Positions 23,945 through 30,613 of a DNA stretch of 30,613 nt are shown one piece after another. Each line of letters opens with the position of its first letter. Position 1 is the first letter of the stretch. Source of the stretch: Gemmataceae bacterium (GTDB lineage Bacteria > Planctomycetota > Planctomycetia > Gemmatales > Gemmataceae); the NCBI GenBank assembly GCA_017853285.1, contig JAFMJU010000001.1, forward strand, positions 1 to 30,613, written 5' to 3'. The notes beneath the pieces were generated by a model. That model saw only the letters and a list, made by a program, of their open reading frames with translations. It was not told where the DNA came from and did no database searches. A program made the translations under genes and the position numbers.

Positions 23945-24900
23945 GCAGCTCGGCCCACGCCAACGATGAGACCATGCCTGCCCCGGGCGACTTGGCCATG
24001 GGCCAGATGGGTATGTGGCTCTTCCTCGGAACCGAGGTGATGTTCTTCGCGGCGCTCATCGCCACCTACCTCATACTCCGCTCCAGCGTGGCTGGTCAGG
24101 ATGGCAGTGGTTGGCCCACCGCCGCCCAGGTCCACATGAACCCATGGATTGGCCTCGGCAACACCGCCATCCTGCTGGTGAGCAGCGTGCTGGTGAGCCT
24201 GGCCGTGCAGGCCTTGGCCGCCGGGGCGGGCAAACGGGCCGGCAACCTCCTGCTGCTTGCCATGGGCCTCGGGGTCTGCTTCCTGGGAATCAAGGGCTAC
24301 GAATACTCCGGAAAATTCCGCCACCAGCTCCTCCCGGGCAAGATAGGCGAGGTCTTTCCCGCGGGATCCACCATCGCCCGCCGCTACGATCAGGGCCCCG
24401 GCCTCCAGTGGCTTGATTCCCTGAAGGCACCACTCGAGGGGTTGGGCGGCAAGGAATTCCGCCTTGCCACGGGCAAGGAAAAGGGCGCCGACCCGGCCGC
24501 TGCCACCCAAACCCTGCAGGCTGTCCGCCAGGATCCGGCCAAAAATCTCGCCTACGAGATTCTCCTGTCGCTTGAAAAGGGGGAGGCCACCCCATCCGTC
24601 GCGGCCAGGAAGGTTTTTGGCGCCAACGAGGCGATCCGTGCTGCCGGTGGCTCCACCGAGGTGCCGGTTCCACCAGCCTTGCCTCACGGAAACCTGTGGG
24701 CCTCCTGCTACTTCGTGATCACCGGCCTGCATGCGACCCACCTGCTGGCAGGATTGGTCGCCTTGGGCATTCCCGCCCTGGCGGGCGTGTTCGGGTACCT
24801 GAAGCCATCCAGCCTCGGTTACCTCACCAACGCCGCTCTCTACTGGCATTTTGTTGATCTGGTTTGGATCATCCTCTTCCCACTGCTTTATCTGGTGTGA
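23941..24900 (+). CDS. coxC: cytochrome c oxidase subunit III
   Basis: A 319-residue accessory membrane subunit of the oxidase. The five-helix core of short bacterial subunit III is recognisable: MWLFLGTEVMFFAALIATYL, then NTAILLVSSVLVSLAVQ, GVCFLGIKGYEYSGK, the GLHATHLLAGLVAL block and YWHFVDLVWIILFPLLY. Between the third and fourth helix (about residues 131-246) there is a hydrophilic insertion of some 115 residues not found in typical subunit III. ATG at 23941 has GGAGG-type purines (GGAGGAGAGG) upstream and overlaps the ctaB stop. Confidence 0.95.
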   Translation: MSSSAHANDETMPAPGDLAMGQMGMWLFLGTEVMFFAALIATYLILRSSVAGQDGSGWPTAAQVHMNPWIGLGNTAILLVSSVLVSLAVQALAAGAGKRAGNLLLLAMGLGVCFLGIKGYEYSGKFRHQLLPGKIGEVFPAGSTIARRYDQGPGLQWLDSLKAPLEGLGGKEFRLATGKEKGADPAAATQTLQAVRQDPAKNLAYEILLSLEKGEATPSVAARKVFGANEAIRAAGGSTEVPVPPALPHGNLWASCYFVITGLHATHLLAGLVALGIPALAGVFGYLKPSSLGYLTNAALYWHFVDLVWIILFPLLYLV

Positions 24901-24905
24901 TTCCC

Positions 24906-25214
24906 ATGGGTCCCCAACACGACAAGCCTGCGGTTGCCGAATCCCCGTCCTCCATCTGGATCACGGCCCTGGTCATGCTGGCCTGCCTGGCGGGTGTGAC
25001 CGCGCTCGGGAGCATCCCATCCCTGGCCGGGGTTCCCCGGGGAATTTTCTGGGCGCTTTACGCCCTGCCCATCCTTATTTGCCTGTGGTCCCACCTGCAC
25101 CTGAACCGGCATGGCAGGTCTCTTTTTTTCTTGCTGTTTCCCATTTCGCTGGTGGCGGCGGTGATGATCCTCTGCCTGCTGCCTGACGGCCTTTTCGCTT
25201 GGACCGCCCGATGA
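24906..25214 (+). CDS. small oxidase membrane protein, subunit IV-like
   Basis: A 102-residue protein with three membrane segments (WITALVMLACLAGVTALG; GIFWALYALPILICLW; SLFFLLFPISLVAAVMILCL). Position and size match the small subunit IV (COX4/CtaF-like) that normally follows coxC, and SHLHLNRHG after the second helix resembles the FMHLR of that family. The sequence itself is degenerate, so this assignment rests mostly on context. It starts five bases after the coxC stop and overlaps the next gene by four bases (ATGA). Confidence 0.7.
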   Translation: MGPQHDKPAVAESPSSIWITALVMLACLAGVTALGSIPSLAGVPRGIFWALYALPILICLWSHLHLNRHGRSLFFLLFPISLVAAVMILCLLPDGLFAWTAR

Positions 25215-26326
25215 ACCGCTCGTCCCTGCTACTGGCCTTCTTGACACTGGCTCTCCCCTTGCTGGGTGGATGCCGCTGGTGGACTGGCGGGGAAGACCCC
25301 GCCGAACCCTACGGCCAGGTGGGGAATTTCTCCGTGCGGGATTCGCAAGGTGAAACTTGGACTCCCGAGCGGCTGAAAGGCAAAGTCTGGGTCGCATCCT
25401 TCCTGTTCACCCGGTGCCTTGGCGGCTGCCCCATGGTCACCTCCACCATGGCGGAAATCCAAAAGCGCACCAGGGACCGGCAGGACCTCCTGTTGGTGAG
25501 CTTCACGGTCGATCCGGCGCGGGACAATCCCGATGAATTGAACCAATTCGCCCAACGATTCGAGGCCGACCCCGCCCGCTGGAAATTTTTCCTGGGCGAG
25601 GAGGCCGCCATCCACGCGATGATCCGCGACCAATTCAAACTGGGTATCCAGCGCAACGAAGCCGCCCCCGGCAAGGAGGTGAAGCCCGGCTTCGAGATTG
25701 ATCACCCACTGAAGCTGGTGCTTGTGGACAAACAGGGCCGGATCCGCGGCTACTTCCCCGGTCTACCCGATGAAAACGGCGGGCCGGAAGCCGCCGCGGA
25801 GCAGGCCGACGCCATCCGGAAACTACGCGCGCAGGTGGATATCCTGCTCAGGGAAAAGCATGGCCTGGAATGGCTCGTCCCGTCGGCCGAGGTAAATGCT
25901 TTTCTCAATGGCCTGGCCGGTCTGTTCTTGGTTGGGGGACTGGCCCTGATTTTCTCCGGACACAAAAAGGCGCACTCACTCGCAATGTTGTGCGCGGTGC
26001 TCTGTTCTGCCCTGTTTTTGGCCAGCTACCTTACTTATCACCTGGCCATCAAGTCCGGCGTGGCCACCAGCTTTGCCGACAGGGCCCCCTTGGCCCCGGC
26101 CGGAATCCGGTACCTGTACCTCGCCATCCTTCTCACGCACACCCTTCTGGCGGTCGTGATCACCCCCTTGGCCCTGCGCCTGGTATGGCTTGGTTACCGC
26201 GGCGATTTCGCCACCCACAAACGCCTTGCCCGCTGGGTTTATCCCTGGTGGCTCTATGTGGCTTTCACGGGCGTGGTGGTATATTGGATGCTTTATCGGC
26301 TTCCCGGTGCCGCGGGGTGGAACTGA
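25211..26326 (+). CDS. SCO1/SenC copper chaperone fused to a DUF420 membrane domain
   Basis: A 371-residue protein for copper insertion into the oxidase. A lipoprotein-type signal ends LPLLGGC (C21). The thioredoxin-like SCO domain (about 35-200) has the copper-binding C69-x3-C73 in TRCLGGCPM and H165 in EIDHPLKL. From about residue 220 a DUF420 (YozB/CtaM-like) domain follows with four membrane segments, the histidines in KKAHSLAM, SYLTYH and LLTHTLLAVV, and the ending THKRLARWVYPWWLYVAFTGVVVYWMLY. DUF420 proteins are needed for aa3 oxidase maturation in Gram-positive bacteria, so the fusion links two assembly steps. It overlaps the neighbouring genes at both ends. Confidence 0.93.
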   Translation: MNRSSLLLAFLTLALPLLGGCRWWTGGEDPAEPYGQVGNFSVRDSQGETWTPERLKGKVWVASFLFTRCLGGCPMVTSTMAEIQKRTRDRQDLLLVSFTVDPARDNPDELNQFAQRFEADPARWKFFLGEEAAIHAMIRDQFKLGIQRNEAAPGKEVKPGFEIDHPLKLVLVDKQGRIRGYFPGLPDENGGPEAAAEQADAIRKLRAQVDILLREKHGLEWLVPSAEVNAFLNGLAGLFLVGGLALIFSGHKKAHSLAMLCAVLCSALFLASYLTYHLAIKSGVATSFADRAPLAPAGIRYLYLAILLTHTLLAVVITPLALRLVWLGYRGDFATHKRLARWVYPWWLYVAFTGVVVYWMLYRLPGAAGWN

Positions 26327-26592
26327 TGCTCAAGGGCAAGAAATCCCTGCTTGCGTTTTGCGTCCTGCTGGCGGGTTCGGTGGGCGACGCTTTTGCCTGC
26401 CCCGCCTGCGCCGGCAACCTGCCGCCTGATGAGGACGGCTCCAGCCGGACCGCCAGCCAGTGGGCTTACAACCTCAGTATCGGCATGCTGCTGGGCACAC
26501 CGGTCTGCCTGGTGGGCGGCATCGGCCTTTTGGCCAGAAAACAGATCCGCCATTTGGAATCTGGTCGCGATCAGCCCCGGCCTACCTTGTGA
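26326..26592 (+). CDS. small exported CPxC membrane protein ending the oxidase operon
   Basis: An 88-residue protein with a signal peptide (LLAFCVLLAGSVGDAFA), directly followed by CPACAGNLPPDEDG, and one membrane helix (IGMLLGTPVCLVGGIGLLA). Small CPxC proteins occur at the end of planctomycete oxidase clusters. The two cysteines facing the periplasm suggest a role in metal or thiol handling during oxidase assembly, which is inference. ATG at 26326 overlaps the SCO stop as TGATG. The 3' end overlaps that of the convergent methyltransferase by 11 bases. Confidence 0.75.
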   Translation: MLKGKKSLLAFCVLLAGSVGDAFACPACAGNLPPDEDGSSRTASQWAYNLSIGMLLGTPVCLVGGIGLLARKQIRHLESGRDQPRPTL

Positions 26593-27307
26593 AACGCAGC
26601 ATGGCCGCCAGGCCATCGGCAACAGTCAGGCGAGTCTCCACCGACTGGAATCCCGCCTCGCGCGCCATCTCCCCGTAAGCTTCGACGGTTTCCGGAAAAT
26701 CACTGGTGGTGATGTGCTGATCCACCCCGGCCCATTCCTCGGAAGTGAGCGTCTCCGCTCCCAGCCGGTGGATCAGTTGCAACTCAAGGCGAAGCCAGTC
26801 CTCCCTGCTTGCCCCGCCGGGGATCACCTCGTCCAAAAGCCACAGTGCCCCGCCGGGTTTCACCCAATTGGCCACCCCCTTGAAAAACCGCGCCTTGTCC
26901 GCGGTTGGAAAATGATGCAGGCAATAGGCCATGGTCACCGCGTCAAATTTCCGCTTGGGGGCCACCTCCACAAACTCCAGCGCGTTCCCCTGTTTCACCT
27001 CGGCGGGAATCCCGCGAAACCTCAAATTGTCGCGGGCCGCCAACAGCACAGGCCCCCCGGCCAAATCGACAGCCACGCAGCGCGATACCCGCATCCCGGC
27101 CAACGCCTTGGCCAGGCAACCGGCATCCCCACACCCCAGGTCGAGCAGGCTGAAATTGGGAGTCACCTTCAAAAGGTCTTCCCGCAGCGCCTCGAACAAT
27201 TCCTTGTGAAACAGCAGGTTGGCCCGCACCAAACGGTCATACACACCCCATTGGCTGGCGAAAAATTGGCCCACTTGCCCCGGTTCCCCCGGCTTTTGCT
27301 CGGACAT
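26582..27307 (-). CDS. class I SAM-dependent methyltransferase
   Basis: A 241-residue cytoplasmic methyltransferase. Motif I is LLDLGCGDAG at about 54-63, followed by the acidic residue of CVAVDLAGGP, then GNALEF, and the motif FDAVTMAYCLHHFPTADKA (post-I/motif II of UbiE/Methyltransf_25 families). The motif III-like KPGGALWLLDEVIPGG follows. The substrate is unknown. Two starts are possible: ATG at 27307 (used), or GTG at 27313, which has GGGAG five bases upstream and is better placed for ribosome binding. Convergent with the oxidase operon and 16 bases after the stop of the next gene upstream, so probably cotranscribed with it. Confidence 0.9.
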   Translation of the reverse strand: MSEQKPGEPGQVGQFFASQWGVYDRLVRANLLFHKELFEALREDLLKVTPNFSLLDLGCGDAGCLAKALAGMRVSRCVAVDLAGGPVLLAARDNLRFRGIPAEVKQGNALEFVEVAPKRKFDAVTMAYCLHHFPTADKARFFKGVANWVKPGGALWLLDEVIPGGASREDWLRLELQLIHRLGAETLTSEEWAGVDQHITTSDFPETVEAYGEMAREAGFQSVETRLTVADGLAAMLRFTR

Positions 27308-27323
27308 CGTCACGCGTGCTCCC

Positions 27324-28424
27324 TCAAGGCAATGCTGGCAGCCCATTCAGTTCAAAAGACAACTTCTCCTCGCGCAGGCCGGTCAGCGTCCGGTAACGGA
27401 TCACCCGCGGGCGGTTTTCAGTGCCCGCCGGCAACACCACATGGTAGGTGACTTCGGCACGCGACTCATCCTGCGTTTCGAGGACCTGCCCCGTGGGCCG
27501 AACCACCTCGCCGAGCCGGTCCTCCAGCCACAGCCGATTGAGGACCACCCAACTCTGGTAAGACTCCAAATCAGGCCCGCCGGCGTCCCGCGCCACCCGC
27601 ACCCGCAGGGAGATCCGTCGCCCGTTCCGGGTCACCTGCACCAGCGAGCAGGAAAACGCGCCCTTTTTCGCCTCCTGGGTCGGCCCCAGCTTGGCAGGGT
27701 CCGCCACCTCCGGCCACGCACCCAAACCGATTTCCCGGATCCCCGCGGCCACCACAGCCTTGCCTTTCAACCTCAGCGTCCAGCCAGCCGGCAAATCAGG
27801 GTGCCCATCCAAAGGCACCACGGTTTCCGTCACCGCCTGCGGTTCCCGGATGGCTCCTGGTTTTTTTTCACAAACCACGGGCCGTTTTCCCGCCTGAACC
27901 TCAACCTCTTCCCACACCGTCGGCACAAGGAGCGGTTCCATGCCCGGTTCCCACCCCAATTCCAACCGAATGTGGCGGGTTGCCGCCTCCTTGGGCCGCA
28001 CAAAATCAACCATTCTGTCCCCGCCCCTGGCAACGAGGCGAAACGGCCCGCTATGCGCCGCGACCCAAACCCCGCCCGCGGGCAATCGATCCAGGCGAAT
28101 GACTTTTGAAGCCGGATCAATCACCACCGACCGGCCCATGCGGCTCGCCAGCAAGTCAGCCCAGCGGAAGGGGGTATTTTCCCCCCGGCTGCCCGTCAGG
28201 CTGGGTCCCGGCACTTCCGCTGGCGGGTCCGGGCAATCCCAGGCCCATCCTGTGCATTGGCCCAGAGCCGGCCCCACTTTGGACCATGAGCCCGGAAGGA
28301 GGATTTCAGTTCCCGGCGCCGGCTGGGAAAAAGTGACCCAAAGGCTTAAAATCAAAACCATGGCCTGAGCCCTTGGAACGGTGCCCCGGACAGGGCTCCC
28401 TTTGAATCCGCTCGGTGTTTCCAT
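27324..28424 (-). CDS. secreted protein of unknown function with a planctomycete-type C-terminal domain
   Basis: A 366-residue product with a hydrophobic export segment (AMVLILSLWVTFSQPAPG) after a basic N-terminus. The rest is rich in beta strands. The region from about 220 to the end (WTLRLKGKAVVAAGI..., RRISLRVRVARDAGGPDLESY, and the ending YRTLTGLREEKLSFELNGLP) resembles a beta-sandwich-type C-terminus I associate with planctomycete hypothetical proteins that end in F-xx-xxLPLP. No enzymatic motif is visible. The ATG at 28424 has AAGG close upstream; the ATG at 28361 (residue 22), with AAGGG eight bases upstream, would also give a good signal peptide. Paired with the methyltransferase, but no functional link is evident. 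Confidence 0.72.
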   Translation of the reverse strand: METPSGFKGSPVRGTVPRAQAMVLILSLWVTFSQPAPGTEILLPGSWSKVGPALGQCTGWAWDCPDPPAEVPGPSLTGSRGENTPFRWADLLASRMGRSVVIDPASKVIRLDRLPAGGVWVAAHSGPFRLVARGGDRMVDFVRPKEAATRHIRLELGWEPGMEPLLVPTVWEEVEVQAGKRPVVCEKKPGAIREPQAVTETVVPLDGHPDLPAGWTLRLKGKAVVAAGIREIGLGAWPEVADPAKLGPTQEAKKGAFSCSLVQVTRNGRRISLRVRVARDAGGPDLESYQSWVVLNRLWLEDRLGEVVRPTGQVLETQDESRAEVTYHVVLPAGTENRPRVIRYRTLTGLREEKLSFELNGLPALP

Positions 28425-28492
28425 GCGACCTTCATGGTATCGCCCCGTGGTGGCATCGCCTTGGCTGTATTCACCCTGAAAGGAAATTTTCC
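28425..28492. promoter_or_regulatory. short divergent intergenic region
   Basis: Only 68 bases lie between two divergent starts, so both promoters must be here or in the flanking codons. AAAGGA at 28479-28484 is the ribosome binding site for the GTG at 28493. No operator is discernible. Confidence 0.4.
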
Positions 28493-29794
28493 GTGGACCT
28501 GCCCCCCTTCGGTTTGCTGCGCCAAGTCCAGAATCAGCCCGAGGTCGCGGATATCGCTTCAACGGTCCGGCAGGCCTGGGAAAATTCGGCCCTGGCCCGG
28601 CGCCTGAAACCGGGCCAGTCTGTCGCCATCGGGGCCGGCAGCCGTGGCATTGTCGGCATCGACATCATGGCCAGGGAAACCATCGCCTTCTTTCAGTCCA
28701 GGGGCTGCAAACCCTTCATCGTTTCAGCCATGGGCAGCCACGGTGGCGCCAACAGCAAGGGCCAACGCGAACTGCTGGGGGAATACGGCATTTCCGAGGA
28801 AAAACTCGGCGTGCCGGTGAAAACCGACATGACCAGCACGGTGATTGGTCGCACCTCCCTGGACGAGCCGGTCCACTGGGATGCCAACGCCTTGGCGGCC
28901 GATGTGGTGGTGACCCTTTCCCGCATCAAGCCCCACACGGATTTCCGCGGAAAATTCGAGAGCGGCATCTTGAAGATGCTAGTGATCGGGCTCGGCAAAA
29001 GGGAAGGCGCCTCCCAGCATCACCAATGGGGTTACCTGGGCCTGCGCGACCGCATGCCGCAGGCTGCCCGGGTGATCCTGGAAAAAACCAATTTCCAGGC
29101 CGGCTTGGCCATCCTCGAAAACGCCCGGGAGAAAACCGCCCGGCTGGAGGTGGTCGACAAGGCTGACCTCATGGACCGTGAACCGGTGCTTCTGGAAGAG
29201 GCGCGCGGCTTGATGGGGCGCCTTCCCTTCCGTCAGCTCGACCTCCTGGTGATCGGTGAAATCGGCAAAAACTACAGCGGTGCCGGCATCGACCCCAATG
29301 TGGTCGGCAGGCTGCTGGTGGAAACCATGGTGGAGGATCCCGACCCATCCATCACACGTATTTGCGCACTCGACCTCTCCCCCGAAAGCCACGGCAACGG
29401 CACCGGTGTCGGCATCGCCGACTTAACCACCCAGCGCCTGCTGGATTCCATAGACCCCGTCCCCTTCCGGATGAACAACCTGACCGCCTGCTTCTTGTGG
29501 CGGTCCAAACTGCCCCTGGCCTTCCGCAATGACCGCGAATGCCTTCAAGCCGGTTTGGACACCTGCTGGCAACCCGTTTTCGACAACCTTCGGATGGCGA
29601 TCATCCCCAACACGCTCGAACTGGAAACCATCTGGGCTTCGCCTACCTTGCTCCAGGAGGCCAAAAGCAGGCCAGATCTGGCGCTGGAAAAGCCGTCCTT
29701 GCCTCTCGCATTTGATGCCCACGGAAACCTGAACATCCCTGCCCTCTTCCCGCACAGCGTTCCAGGCAAACGGGGAGCTGGCGCCAAGCATTAA
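28493..29794 (+). CDS. LarA/DUF2088-like protein (lactate racemase family N-terminal domain)
   Basis: A 433-residue cytoplasmic protein. The hallmark is SAMGSHGGANSKGQRELLGEYGI followed by VVVTLSRIKPHTDFRG and ESGILKMLVIGLGKREGA, typical of the LarA-N/DUF2088 family (the first half quoted here is trimmed to its core: MGSHGGANSKGQ). True LarA binds a nickel-pincer cofactor. The members with this HGG-and-KPHTDFRG form are a separate branch of unproven activity, so lactate racemase should not be assumed. No larB/larC/larE gene is nearby. The start is GTG at 28493, with AAAGGA eight bases upstream. Confidence 0.85.
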   Translation: MDLPPFGLLRQVQNQPEVADIASTVRQAWENSALARRLKPGQSVAIGAGSRGIVGIDIMARETIAFFQSRGCKPFIVSAMGSHGGANSKGQRELLGEYGISEEKLGVPVKTDMTSTVIGRTSLDEPVHWDANALAADVVVTLSRIKPHTDFRGKFESGILKMLVIGLGKREGASQHHQWGYLGLRDRMPQAARVILEKTNFQAGLAILENAREKTARLEVVDKADLMDREPVLLEEARGLMGRLPFRQLDLLVIGEIGKNYSGAGIDPNVVGRLLVETMVEDPDPSITRICALDLSPESHGNGTGVGIADLTTQRLLDSIDPVPFRMNNLTACFLWRSKLPLAFRNDRECLQAGLDTCWQPVFDNLRMAIIPNTLELETIWASPTLLQEAKSRPDLALEKPSLPLAFDAHGNLNIPALFPHSVPGKRGAGAKH

Positions 29795-30024
29795 ATTTGG
29801 GAAATATAGGCAATCTGAAAAAGATTCTAGGTTGTGACCCGAAAAGATCCTTCCATTTGGTCAGGTTAGGCGGGCCAAGGATGGCCAATTTCCTTCAAAA
29901 AATCGAAGAAACCCTTAAGTTTCCTTGACCCCGGCCCCCCTCAAGGGAATAAGCCTTCGGGCGCCAAGTGCGCCCAAATTCCACGGCTGTTCCAGCCGTT
30001 GGCTTGGACCCCGGGGCTATTGGC
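29795..30024. other. intergenic region with two short hairpins
   Basis: The first 130 bases are AT-rich and hold no supported gene. Two perfect hairpins follow: GGGCGC-CAAGT-GCGCCC at 29959-29975 and ACGGCTG-TTC-CAGCCGT at 29983-29999. They precede the lipoprotein start at 30025. No T tract follows, so they are leader structures or binding sites rather than an obvious terminator. Confidence 0.45.
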
Positions 30025-30613
30025 GTGCAGTGGCGTTGCCGAAGATGGGTGTTGTGCCTGCCCCTGTTGCAACTCGCAACGGGCTGCCAACTTCCGTCCA
30101 AGGGCACAGGCCTTGCAGCCTTGGGCAAACCCACGGCTCCCGGCCAAACAACCTCGGCTTCCGGCCATCAGAATGTTCCAGGTGCCCCGGCACCCCCCGC
30201 TTGGCCCCGCGGGGCAGGCGCCCCCGGCACCCCGGTCAACACCCCGAACGGTACTCCCGATCTGGTTAACGGCAGCGCCTCCCTCACCGCCTCCAACCCT
30301 GCTGCCGGCCTCCTGGCCGGGCAGGTGCTGGATCGCCTGAACCGCAGGCCGTCCGGAGCTTCCATTCAGGTGCTCGACCTGAAAGACACCGCCAACAGCC
30401 CAACCGCCAAAATCGAGGTGGCGGCGGATGACCGCGGGTTTTTCACCATCCAGGGCCTGAAGCCAGGCCGCCCCTACCAGTTGATCGCCCGCTCCAAGGA
30501 TGGCACTCGGGTTTATAGTGGCGCGGTGGTCGCCCAGCCTCCCAATCCCCGCTTGACCATTTTCCTGTCCGAAGACGCGCCACCGGGTGAGGTTCCCCCG
30601 GTCCCGGCGCCGG
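30025..30613 (+). CDS. lipoprotein with carboxypeptidase-regulatory-like domain (partial, runs off the edge)
   Basis: The frame is open from GTG 30025 to the window end. The N-terminus MQWRCRRWVLCLPLLQLATG ends at a lipobox (LATGC, C21), so the product is a lipoprotein. A proline/glycine/alanine-rich linker follows (about 25-85). Residues from about 90 form a carboxypeptidase-regulatory-like beta-sandwich: LLAGQVLDRLNRRPSGASIQ, then DDRGFFTIQGLKPGRPYQL and TRVYSGAVVAQPPNPRL. Such modules mediate binding or act as stalks in envelope proteins. The start is inferred from the signal peptide; GGGG lies about nine bases upstream. The 3' part is missing, so any further domain is unseen. Confidence 0.8.
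   Translation, partial: MQWRCRRWVLCLPLLQLATGCQLPSKGTGLAALGKPTAPGQTTSASGHQNVPGAPAPPAWPRGAGAPGTPVNTPNGTPDLVNGSASLTASNPAAGLLAGQVLDRLNRRPSGASIQVLDLKDTANSPTAKIEVAADDRGFFTIQGLKPGRPYQLIARSKDGTRVYSGAVVAQPPNPRLTIFLSEDAPPGEVPPVPAP

Noticed and set aside
29881..29928. Fifteen-codon open frame (MANFLQKIEETLKFP) before the lipoprotein
   Set aside because: Possible leader peptide, but the length is within chance expectation and there is no regulatory amino-acid run.

Overview
The window is a GC-rich, densely coded bacterial chromosome segment that looks like Planctomycetota, probably Gemmatales/Isosphaerales-like. No rRNA is present, so the lineage is inferred from gene content. The indications are a cytochrome oxidase cluster ending in a small CPxC membrane protein, a SCO1-DUF420 fusion, a long alpha/beta-hydrolase of the planctomycete type, a secreted protein ending in a beta-rich domain I associate with planctomycetes, and a lipoprotein with a carboxypeptidase-regulatory-like domain running off the right edge. 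No tRNA, rRNA, CRISPR array, insertion sequence or prophage was seen.

Left part (1-9364). A NatB-like ABC-2 permease (31-1446, +) is followed by a small unknown gene (1625-1921, +). Facing these on the minus strand is a three-gene unit: a PMCA-type calcium P-type ATPase, a thioredoxin-fold [2Fe-2S] ferredoxin and an unknown multi-pass membrane protein. Upstream of it on the same strand is the housekeeping pair pyrH-frr, closed by a hairpin terminator, and before that a fold-type III PLP enzyme of the D-threonine aldolase/D-serine dehydratase family.

Middle part (9495-17223). This holds a secreted alpha/beta-hydrolase with a degenerate second half, a short perfect-looking palindromic repeat, a 92-residue HicA-like protein with a strong terminator, a divergent NCS2/AGZA-like permease, a FabF-type ketoacyl synthase behind an AT-rich leader with two hairpins, a convergent surE, and a small unknown gene coupled to a nitrilase-superfamily hydrolase.

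Right part (17460-26592). This is the centrepiece: a plus-strand, mostly start/stop-overlapping operon for an aa3-type haem-copper oxidase and its assembly. The order is dihaem cytochrome c lipoprotein, coxB, coxA, ctaA (in two pieces), ctaB, coxC, a small subunit IV-like protein, a SCO1-DUF420 fusion and a CPxC protein. It covers electron input, the catalytic core, haem O/A synthesis and copper insertion. Subunit I carries YSHPxVY instead of GHPEVY, the signature of A2-type oxidases. The haem A synthase gene is interrupted by an in-frame TAA and restarts nine bases later in the same frame, which is the most striking anomaly of the window.

The right end (26582-30613) has a SAM methyltransferase convergent with the oxidase operon, a secreted unknown protein, a divergent LarA/DUF2088-like protein and the partial lipoprotein. 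I found no clear case for an entirely new multi-gene system. The best candidates for follow-up are the split haem A synthase, the FabF leader hairpins, and the ATPase-ferredoxin-membrane protein unit.
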